NCBI RefSeq assembly: GCF_000003815.2
Contig: NC_049982.1
Span: 32,117,749 to 32,181,748 of the forward strand
DNA from: Branchiostoma floridae
Taxonomy: Eukaryota > Chordata > Leptocardii > Amphioxiformes > Branchiostomatidae
DNA length: 64,000 bases
Direction of reading: 5' to 3'
Below, piece by piece: positions 49,201 to 61,200 of the stretch; within the stretch, counting starts at the first letter, position 1; each line of letters opens with the position of its first letter. Made by a program: the position numbers and the translations under genes. The notes beneath the pieces are model-generated. The model searched no databases and was not told where the DNA came from. It worked only from the letters and a program-made list of their open reading frames with translations.

Positions 49201-52200
49201 ATTCACCTGAACCTTTACATGAAATGTGGTAGATTTAGCAGGTAACGCTACCACTCTGCTTTCCTTGGATGAAGTGTTTTGTACTATATAGCATGCTGCA
49301 GAAGTGTTTCTTTATTGATTATGTTGCAAAGTTCACAAGATTAGCACTATAGTAACATAGCCTGCATTACTTATAGTATGTAGCCCACTAGAAAAAAACT
49401 GTGGGTCTATTATTATATTAGAAGATGAAGTACATTTTACTGTGGATTGTCCATTGTATAGGAGCATTCTACTAGTATTTGACTATGTGTTGAGTAAATA
49501 TCCCCACTTCAGACTCTTGAACAGTAAAGAGAAATTTATATTCCTGACAGCTTTTGATAAACCAACTCTAACCAACCATACAGCTAGCTACATTTATACA
49601 ATTACCAAGAAGCGAGAGGAAGTCGAATGTCTTAGAATAGATTAGACGCATGTCTGCATATACAGATGTGTATGATTGTTTCCATTGTTGCATATATATG
49701 ATTGTTACTATGTGACCTGTACTTTAGAGCCCAGTGGGGCAAAAATGTGCAATAAAGGTCTTCATTCATTCATTCATTCATTCATTCATTATTAGTGATA
49801 CTGTTACTTGGTAAAGGTGTAGAAGACAGGTTAAGATATAAATAGACATAGGTGAACTGGAAATTAACACAGTGACCTCTGTACTGTTTTGAAGAATGCA
49901 AATAAAACAAAGATTATTCCTGGTCTATTTGAATATATTCCACCAATAATATCTGGAAACCTTCACTCCAGAAAGTCAACACAAAATCGATCATCGGTCA
50001 AGTTCAAATCACGTCAAAAATCTTTTAAAACTTGTACAGAACATGCCTTATGATGTTACAGTTGTAATATAAATACGAGACTCAAACATGGCTTTATTGT
50101 ATCTTTCATCTCAGTTACATTTAATTAAATTCCTCATCGATTGTGAAATGGTCCCTGATCTATCGTCTCCGGTAGCATCTTCATGGCAGTGCAATCATAG
50201 GGCGCTAAAATTTAGCTGCAAAAGTCAGGAAAAAATCGCCTATAGCCGGCCTTCGTGGTCTACCCTAAGATGTCTACTGGCTGTACAAATGAAAACAAGG
50301 CTATTCCCCCCTAAGTTTGCTTTGGATTCCCAGGGATTGTCGATACATAGCGATGCTCTACTTGTGGGTTGCCGGGGCAAGATCAGGCTTGTCTCTGGGA
50401 AACCGCGGTTGTGGCTGAGTGTCCACTACCGGAAAGCCGCGATCGTGGTTGACCATCCTTTAGTATAAGTTTACGGGTTAAATCTTATGGCAACAGTCTG
50501 AATCATCATTTATCTAGTAGAATGCCCGACTGACCCATGCTATGTATATATAAAGATTGGTTCTTAACGTTGCGTGTTGAAACACCCGATCCCCTTGATC
50601 TCGGAAGTTAAGCAACGTGCAGTCGAAGTTAAGCAACGTGCAGTCCAGTCAGTACTTGGATGAGAGACCACCAAGGAAGACGGGATTCTGTAGCCCGACC
50701 AAAAATTCACGAATTCGTCTTTCGGAAGGGACGTAAAATGGGGGTCCCGTGCTCAAGGGGGTGCCTCAACCTCGCCTTCATTACTCTAATATTGGGTACC
50801 TGGCTGCAAATACACCGGATATTATTGTTATGATTATTGATTCTTTAGCTTTAGTCAATCACCTGATCCAGTAGAATGCCCGTCTGACCCATCCAGGTTA
50901 CTGGGGGAGAGTGTGGTTCCCCTGCGGGATGTGGTATCGGCGCCGAGTCACTCCTGTGAGCTGAACCTCACCCTGCAGGACGGAAACAAGCGACCCACCA
51001 TGGTGAGCTGATATGGGCCACGCACACAGTCAATAACTTGTCAATAACCAATAATGATAGTCAATAATTAATCAATGATCACTCACATCACAGCCAGTAA
51101 CTTATCACAGACCAGTAGATCTTGAGTGTCTTCATTTTGTTATGTTTGATACTAAGTCAGTTTTTGCAAAGCGAGTTGGCAATGAGTAACACAATTATTT
51201 GTCAATAACTATCTGGTTGTTGAAATGATTGAAAAGATTAATATTTGATTTGTCAGTTGCACATGTCATAAACTTGTTAATGGATCGATGATTTGCAAGA
51301 CAAATAAAGTTGATTTTACTAACTAAAGGTTTTCTTCTGCATATAAATATCAATAACACGAAAAGTTCTTCTTTACATGAGGGGTTTGCCATGAATTCAT
51401 ATCAGCCGGGAAGTAAGTTTGCTAGATACATGTGTATGGCTCGAATAGCTTTAAGCTACTTCAGCAGTTCAGTATGAAGCCAGGAGAAAGTGCTTGATTT
51501 ACATGTAGGGGAAAGTTTTTATTTAAGCTACAGAAAATGTGATGGTTTGTGGCACATGTGTTTGTCAGGCCTCCATCAGTCTGAGGATCTCATACCAGCC
51601 ACCTGCGCAGGAAAAAGCACCTGAAGCACCTGCTGCAGAGGAAATTGCAGAAGGTCAGTGTTCAGCTGATTTCTTGTTGCATACTATTAGTTGATTGCTG
51701 ATTTGGGGGGGGGGACTTCATAAGATGAATGATAATGGAAAATCGTTGACCAACTGAACAAATTTGAATTCCAGTTTTTTTTGTTCATCCCAGTGTTGGT
51801 TTTGTAAAGTTTAGACTTATGTTCTAAACAAATATCTGTACTGTTCACACTCATGGTGTAAACTTCCCTGACTGAATGATCTGGTGCTATGATACATGCT
51901 TCTGCTTGCTTACATGTAGGTGTACTGTGTTACAACTCTTCAAGTCTCTTGTTTGTGGTAACCAAATCATAGTCAAACCCAGAAATGCATGTGTGTATCT
52001 GTAACACTGTGGTTGTGAATATTCTATATTCAAAATAGTTAACCATATTTCCCATGTCTTTGTTGTAATATGGTCATACCCAAGCTGCAAATTTTTAGAT
52101 TGCAATATAAAGTTAGTTAGTGTTACTGTAAAAGCTTAATATTAATGTTATATATTATTAACATTGTTGCCAGGATTAGCATACCATGCATCAATCATCC

Positions 52201-55200
52201 GAGCAACCGACTAACTTGTCAGGAGCAACCACCTGTCCTCAGCAACCATTTTTTCTTGGTCCCTTGCATGGTTGCTAAGGACAGGTTGCTAAGGACAGGT
52301 TTGCTAAATCATATTGATTTTTACATAAAAAGATTTTAGCACTGCCACATCATTTGCAAAAGGTAAAGTTGTGAACTGTTGTACAATGTATGAATTCTGT
52401 ATTGAGTAGGTGGAGAGGAGGGAGACCTAACCTATGGTGAAGGAGGTACAGAAGAGACTCTGCAGGAAGAAGGAGGTGTGGTCAGCACAAAGGGTGGCAA
52501 ACCCTCCAGGGGAGCTGCTAGGTAAGGCCTGCTTTAGACCTACAACAGTTACATAGACATAGCTGTGTGACTGTTATTGTCTATAATCTCCAAGCTGATC
52601 TTGCAGTGGCATAAGATAGAGTTTTATTAATCTCCAACCAGATCCACGGTGGCATAATGTATTATCAAACTTAACTCCTGTGCCCGTTTGAATCCCTTTG
52701 CCGGCTATACTCCTTGGCCAGCTTTGACACTATCTTGTGGCACCGTAGGATCTGCTTGGAGATTAAAGTTTTATTCCACCACGCTGGAATAAAACTCCTC
52801 TGCTGACTAAACTCCTTCCTCAGCGTATGATACTATCTTATGCCACAGCAAGATCTGCTTGGAGATTAATTGTCTAATTGTTGTGGGTAATGGTTGTCCT
52901 AAGACATGCAGTATTGCGAGGCACACGCATCTGACATCCGATATGACAGCGTCTTACATGCATGTGTTAAACTGTAAGCAATGTTCTGAAACAACATGTA
53001 AGTAATGTTGGAATCACATGACTTATGTATCTCTTGAGTGTTATTGATAACATTCATATCACTTTGATAAGTACTCTGTAGTATTTTGAAGGATATCTTG
53101 TATATTGTACTAATTGTTATGTTTGTCTTTTCTGGTTAGGAGGAAATTGCCTGGCAATTTGTCCAATAAACCCATGGACTTCCAGGTGGGAATATTTGAG
53201 TTATTGATCAATATCAACATCAACGTCACTTCTTTGATTTATAGATGATGAATGAATGATAACTGTACTGTTAAAGGAACTGCATTGTTTTCATACATGC
53301 TTACCCAAAACATGAAAATCAATGAAAACTCCTCACATTAGTATTTTTGATCCTGGCTAGAATATTTATTTCTTCTTCTAGATATATCTGCAGAGCAGAA
53401 ATATTCCTACTACTATAACGCTAGTACACCTTTATCCGCGGGGTAACCTATATCTGTTGTTTGTCAAAACAGTGTATTTAGGCACATCAACTCGACGGGT
53501 GGTAGTTTTAAACGGCAATGTACTTAAAATATTGAAATTTTAAACCAACGTCCGTCAATGTGATATCCTCAAATGCCCTGTTTTTAAAAGCAACGGATGT
53601 AGGTTACCCAATAGATAAAGGTGAACTAACGTTATCATCTAACACACCGTTTACCAAAATTTTTCACTCAGGTTTAGGGATGGGTACCGGTACAGAAAAT
53701 TTAGGTAACAGGTCCGGTTTATGTCCAGAGGATCAGGTCCAGATGTGGACCTGAACCTGGACCTAATTGTTGGAGAAAGTTGTAAATGTGGGATACTCAA
53801 AACAATTCTCCATTTCGCTACAAAGGAATCTACTTGGTGGAATATCCGACTCCCACTGGCATTTTAATGTGTCAACGTGTTTCACTTGCTGCACAGATTC
53901 GAATCAGGGTCCTAGAGGGACGACGGATTGCAGGGTCCAACATATCTCCTGTCTGTAAAGTCACTGTATCCAATCAATCCAAGCAGACCAGAGTCAAGAA
54001 GAATACAGACTGTCCTTTCTATGATGAGGTAAGTTTAGGATACCATTGATAATGCCATTTCCAAAGGAGGCCTATAGTCAGTGTACATGTGGCCAATCTA
54101 GACGATATGAGATCAGGGACTCACTGCTGTGCTTTACAATGTATATAGTTGCATTTTGATTGTAACTGGGAATCAAAATCAACTGGGGGCTTGCCAGAGT
54201 CCTCAAAGCAGCCCAGCAACCACTGAATGGCCCACTTGGCTTTGCCTGAAAGTAAAAAAAAAACAGCCCAGAGGGGCATTAGTGTGGAAATGAATGAGAC
54301 TGTTGTGAAAAAGACAAAGTGATTGAAAGTAACTTTGAATTATGTTTTATAAGATGTGAAATATTACAGCACTGTGAGAAGTGTTATATTGCAGCAGAAA
54401 AGTTTATTAGTTAATAGATATATCATATATGTACACACACACAGACATACACATAGACACACATAAACACACACACACACATTAGGATCACATCACATCA
54501 AATCTGTGATTTGTTCTTTGTATACAGGCAATATGCAGAACAATATGTGTATGTTAATATTTTTGCTATAGAATGAAACCTCAGGATGGTTGATTGAAAC
54601 TCAGTTGGGTTATTAAATCAATTTTTGTTGTTGTTCCATTTTTGTGTCCAGCTTTTCTTCTTTAACTTCCACGAGTCCCCTGCTGAACTCTTTGGAGATA
54701 TGATAGAAATTCAGGTGAGCTGATCACGATATACATCAGGAAAAATGTATTTGAAGCAGGAAGTGTAGAGACTTCCCACCAGAAGTCTAGAGACTTCTCA
54801 CCACCCACCATTCTTGAGTATTGACTTCCACCAATTTAAAGACCCTGCTTACAATGTTAGTACAGAACTTAGGCTGTAATCAAGTGTCATACCAGGAGTA
54901 ACCTAATGTTTCCAAAAAGACGTTTGTAATACTGAAGAAGTCTTTGTATTGTACCAAATGTAGGTGTTCAACTCCCGCAAGCTTCGCTCAGATGCTTTCA
55001 TCGGTTCCTTCAAGGTATGTACATTGTCATGATTAGTTATTAGGAAACTCATATTTTTAATTTCATATTCATAGATTCATTTTATTTCAAACACTGTTTT
55101 ACATTGTAGCACAAACTTTTTGTACTTCAACTCTCATATTCCAAACAAGATACATCATTTCAGTGTTTGTTTATGTTATTCCGTTACTTTGTGGCAAGAA

Positions 55201-58200
55201 TGCTTTCTCTATGTCTTGGTAGGAATAGATTGTGTTAACAAAAGAAAGGAAAATATTCTGATGTACTGAGCTACATTTGTGTGACAAGGCACTGAACCCA
55301 ACATGAATGCAATTACCATATAACATCAACATCACCTTTCCACCAGGTACCATAATACCACCATGTATAAAAGCATTGATGTAACGCTAGTTCACCTTTA
55401 TCTGCGGGGTTACCTTTATCCGTTGTATATAAAGTCGGAGAATTCAGGGATATCAAGTCAACAGACAGTTGTTTGAGCCTGGAATGCTATGAAAATATTG
55501 CAATTTGAAACATCCATCGACTAGATATCCGTAAATACCTCGCTTTTAAAAGCAACGGATATAGGTTACCATGCGGATAAAGGTGAACTTCCGTTACATG
55601 TAGAGGCCTTCTCAAGATTGAACACCTAGATATCTGAAGTGTATATACCTCAGGATTACTGATACTGCATTGTTGGATCTCTTTATGTCATTTTGAATTC
55701 ATGCATTTTTTTTCATCATTTGAGAGTAATTTTGGGACTTAATCACATGTTTTACGTTCACTAGCTGTTTTATAATAATGGTTTGTTTTACCATCTTGTT
55801 TGGATTTATAACTTATTAATAAAATTTACCTAACCTTTGCTAAAATTGTTGTATGCAAGTGTGCATAACCCCAGTTGAGCTAACCTCTCTCCAACCTTCT
55901 CTCTGTAGCTGGATATAGGGGTAGTCCACAGACAACCTAGTAAGTAACATGGCCATTTTGGCAGTTGACATTTGAATATCTTTGATTATAACTGTTCTAA
56001 TCTTGATTAAAGGCTTTTCAAAGCTAGATTCTATCCTAAAAATGCAAGTTTCTCTTTGGGTTACACTAATTTTTCAGGTTCCCGGATTTTTGCAGGAAAA
56101 TCATGTAGCCCTTAGTAAATAAAAATGATAATAAGAAACAGGCGTCCTGTGATAGACCAAAATGCTAAATGCAGGAGTCAAAACACCTGGCAGTTCAAGC
56201 AACTTTCAATATTAAATGCATAATGGATACATATATAATGTTACGGAAAAAACTGCAGCAGACAAAACTTGGAAGACAATGATTTTCTTCTTTTGGTGCC
56301 AACATATGATTTTTTTTCTCATTTGAATCATATCCTGAGTGTTACATTTTGTATTTTTTGTACTTTCAAACCAGATAAAGGTGAATCTGCAAATTCGGGA
56401 ACCAAGAAATTGAAATGGTCGCCTTTTGTTGAAATGGTGTGGCATTTTCTAACTGCAGATTGATGTATCAGATATACCTATACAGTATACCCATGATTCT
56501 GTATTTATTAATACTTGCTGTTGATGTTAGACCATGCCTTCCTTCGCCGCTGGGTTCTGTTGAGTGACCCCGACGACCCCACCGCTGGTGCCAAAGGGTA
56601 CATCAAGATGTCCATGATTGTGCTGGGGCCTGGAGAGCAGCCTCCGGTAAGGAATAATTGATCAGTACTCTTAGACTAGAACATTCTCCAGGGCTTAATG
56701 TGGGAATCCAACCCATTATTTCTTTCCAACAATGTCTTTAGAGTGTCTAATAGGTTGCCGAGTATCTCTGGTTCCATATGTATTCAACATACACTTTTCT
56801 GTAAAGTAGAAGATTGAAACATAATCATTGCAGTTTAACTTTTAACTTTTCAACAGTTAAACGGTTGAGAAGACTGCAAAGTATTGAGTTCTCATAGTAC
56901 AGTACTAGTAACCTTTATTTTGTCTAAAGCTTCTGCTTAAAATGATTCTTATTGACTTGTGTACTACTTGAGTATATGCAAATATCATGCCACTGACAGT
57001 CTTGCAATACTGTCAGTGAGCTGCACATGTATATTGTCATTTGTTGTAAGCTTTAAACGGGCATTCAAAAATAGTTTAAAATTTCTGTTCCCTTTCTTCC
57101 CCCCAGTCTGAGAAAGCAGAAGGCGAGGCAGAAGTTGATTCTGATGACATTGAATCGTAAGTACAGCAATGCCCTATCACAATTCTGTAATCCTAACCTT
57201 CCCCAAAACAATTCATGCATAAAACAACGAGGTAAAAAATAAAGATGAGATGTACTAGATACTGAAGTACTAGTATTGTTTTTTGCTTATCTGTTTGTAG
57301 GTGTGTGTTGTTGACGTACGTGAAATCTCCCATCTCTTATTGCCTTGTTTGTTACACTTAACAACGAAAATAGAGTTCTATTTTATCATTTGATAGCTGA
57401 CACAAAGCTTGCACCTTTACAAGGGAGAAATTATAATGGACTAACTACTTAAACAGTGTTTCATGCTGATGGTAAACTTCCATTTGGACTGTACCAAGTG
57501 CAAAGAAAGTTTCAATGCATTACTGTCCACAAGGTCATGTCTGAGAGTGAGAGAAAATGTTGCGCTGTTCTCTTCACAGTAACCTCCTGCGCCCAGCTGG
57601 TGTGGAGCTCCGCCCCGCCACCTTTATCTTCAGGGTGTTCCGAGCAGAGGACATACCACAGAGTAAGGCCGGGTCAGCTTGTTGTGATAAGGCCACGCTG
57701 ATTTGATCATATGGATGACACCAACACATGCATCAATTTTTGGCCGTTTCAAAAAAGAAGTTTTCAACCATGCTGTAAACTGTAACGCTGGTTCACCTTT
57801 ATCCGTGGGTAACCTATATTCGTTGTTTGTAAAATAAAACGTATTTAGGGATATGAAGTTGACGGACGGTGGTTTCAAATCGGAACATTTTGAAAATATT
57901 GCAAATTTGAAACCACTGTCAGCAGACTTAATACTCCTAATTGTGCTGTTTTAAAGACAAAATGGATAAAGGTCACCCCACGGATAAAGGTGAACTAGCG
58001 TTACAAGGCAGCTGCAAAATAAGCAATTATATCCTGTGGATTTAAAAGAAATGTATTCAAAAATGGATACAGGTGTCATGAAAGAACAAGATTGAAGGTA
58101 TACTATATTCTGTGTGTTTGGTCATTTGTTCAACCTTCCTGACCAGATAGATTTTGTAATGAAGGCAACTCTTTTGGGCCAAACATTTTTTTATTTGCAC

Positions 58201-61200
58201 GCTCACATCAGTTTTGGGATCCCAGAGGATATCATCCATATAATCAAATAAACAAGGTCTAAAGTGAAAGAAGAGATTGAAAAAAAAATCTGATTTGTGT
58301 ATGGAATGGTTTGTTGTACTTTGCAGAATTTGCCTAGCTCTTTTTGACAAACGTAGCCTGCAAGTCAGGTGAGCAGCAACGTACAGGATTTAAACCCACA
58401 ATTTGCAAGTTTAGAGGCAGAGTTGTTCCCCCCTTGACCATGTATACTTCCATATGAAAGGACCTATCCAAAACTAGCTGGCTAAAAGCCAGTGAGAACA
58501 AACAGCTGTTCCAGCCATGTAGCATTGTGTGGAGACCAAATAATGTTACATTTAGAAGTGGGAGTGATTTGGGTCAATGTGCACATAGCAGACTTACTGC
58601 CTTCATTTTGAGTGCAGTCAACAATTATAAATTGCTTCATTATAAAACAAATATACTGCATCCTTGTGTAAATATTAGTAGATATTACTGATATGGAACA
58701 TCAATTGAAGGATAAGGGGTTCTGAAAGAACATAGTTTGCTATGAAGAACCAAAAGAATACTGTAAATATATTTAAGTTCGCGGGGATTTAATTTCGCGG
58801 TAGCGGGAAAAAGGACTTTTTGCGGTGGTTTTAAGTTTGTGGTAGCACCATGTACTGTAGTCTCTAACTGCCATGGAAAATGTTTGCGGTGGTTTTAAGT
58901 TCGCGGAGAAACGGCCAACGCGAAAACCGCGAACATTAAACCACTGCGAAAGTTCCTGCATTTACAGTACTGTAATTCAGTTTCATCTTACTTAGTTTGT
59001 CAATAGACTCACTTCCAAGTTGACCAGCAGTGCAGCTTGTGCATTGGTTGGTTGGTTAATTGATTGATTGATTGATTGATTGATTAATGGGTAGATTGAC
59101 TGAATGAGAGTTCCCTGTAAGACTGACAGGCTAATTGCTTTATCATTCCAGTGGACACATCAGCAATGCAAGGCATCAAGAAGGTGCTGGGTGTTGGTGA
59201 GGTGAAAAAAGAGTTGGTGGACCCTTACATGGAGGTTCACTTTGCAGGACGAAAGGTCAGTTGGGGTCACCTTCCTTAGTAGTTTCAGTAGCCCTGGGCC
59301 ACATTAGTGCAATCATTACAGCAGGGGACTAGTGCTGTGTGGTAGTGTTGTGTATGTTCAACTTCCATACTCTTTCCCAAATGCTGAGTGCTAAGCAGAG
59401 AAAGCAGCATGGTCCATTTTTCAAGTCCTTGTTATGACTCTGCCAGGGATCAAACTCACGACCAACTGACACTCAACCCACTCATCCCTTGCACTTCCTT
59501 ACCATCCACAATTATAGTTTTATGGAGTTTTGAGTATGCTCGTATGGAGTTGCACCATATTTTCTGTTTCTGAGTATGAGTATTCTGTATTTCTGAGTCT
59601 TATCCAGTTATTTTCACCTGTACAGGTTAACACCAAGACTTTGTATAATTCTGACCATCCCGAATGGAACCAGGAGTTACGACTAGGCATGCGCGTAAGT
59701 ACAGAGTGACATGCTTAGATGTATTATATGCATCATATACAATTAATGTAGTTTGCCTATAAGTACATTAAGCATTCACAACATTTTCCAAAAGTGTAAT
59801 TTAGGCAAAGTAGATCTATAGATACGAAAATAGGAAACTTATTTGTTGTTTACAAACATTAAACTTTTTTTTCACAGTTTCCTTCCATGTGTGAGGTCAT
59901 CAAGCTGCGTATTAAAGACTGGTGAGTGATACTGGAAATTTAGTCATTTTTGTGTATTGTGCATACTTCTATATTATGCTAATTCCCAGCAGAGAGGTTA
60001 CACCAAATGACAAATGTAAAATAGATCCTCAAATCAAGAAAAAAATCATTCAGAATTCATATATTTGATCTGTAGATTACTCAATTGGGGTATTTATGTC
60101 AATGCCAAACCAGTTTTCATACAATCTAAACCATGAAACACAGAAGACAGGTGATATGTTGACAAGATACAATATGTATTTCCGCTTATTCATTATAGGG
60201 ACCGCGTCAGCGCTGACGACACAGTCGGTACAGGCCTCCTGAACCTGTCCATGGTGTCCTGGCCTGGTGAAGAGGACGGTGAGTCTGACTAACTCTGTCT
60301 ATCCCACTTCTGACACCAGATTATGTCAGACCGGATGGTGAGTCTGACTAACTGTGGCTGTCTTTTCCGCTTCTGACACCAGAGTGAGATATGCATACTA
60401 AGCAAATGTTTAGGAGTCAGGGTGTTGGAACCCACTGTCTTTATTTCATAAAATAATCCATTTGTTACAGATGTGGTCTCAATATGCTGATACGACTACA
60501 ATATGACTACTTTTGTAGTAGTCTTATGACCAGTGTGAGGTATTCCATTTATTGTAGGATTCCTGCCTTGCTTTGGTCCCTGCTTCCTCAACATGTATGG
60601 TTCTGTTCGTGAGTTTCGGACATTGCCAGATGAATTTGATGACCTGAACTTGGGAAAGGTGAGTGTTTACAAATTTGATGAATTGCTAATATCTGTTTCA
60701 TACAATGTACAGCTGCTACTACATTTGCTGTACCAGGAATGTAATAATGTAGAATTTGATGTTTTGTACTGTTTTCTTGTCTTCACTTCTGAAATGACAA
60801 ATGTATCTGCTGAATACCATTCCCACAAACAGACCTGTCCCTGGTGCTGAACACCATCCACACACAAACAGACCTGTTTCTAGTGTTGAACACCATCTGC
60901 ACACAAACAGACCTGTCCTTGGTGCTGAACACCATCCACACAAGTAAACAGACCTGTCCCTGTTGCTGAACACCATCCACACACAGGCAAATACACATAT
61001 CCCTGTTGCCAAACACCATCCACACACAAACAGACCTGTCCCTGGTGCTGAAAACTGTCCACACAGGACAATAACCAGTCCCTGGTACTAAACATCATTC
61101 ACATACAGGTAAAGACACCTGTCTCTGGAGTTGAACACCATCCACACACAAACAGACCTGTCTTTGGTGCTGAACATCATCCACACATGGGTAAACAGAC

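Noticed and set aside
50088-50468. 126-codon frame in ferlin intron 3
   Set aside because: No family motif, no splice context and located between repeats; treated as chance.
50567-50690. A functional 5S rRNA gene
   Set aside because: The 5S-like part has an internal duplication, lacks the normal 5' region and is fused to a SINE body.
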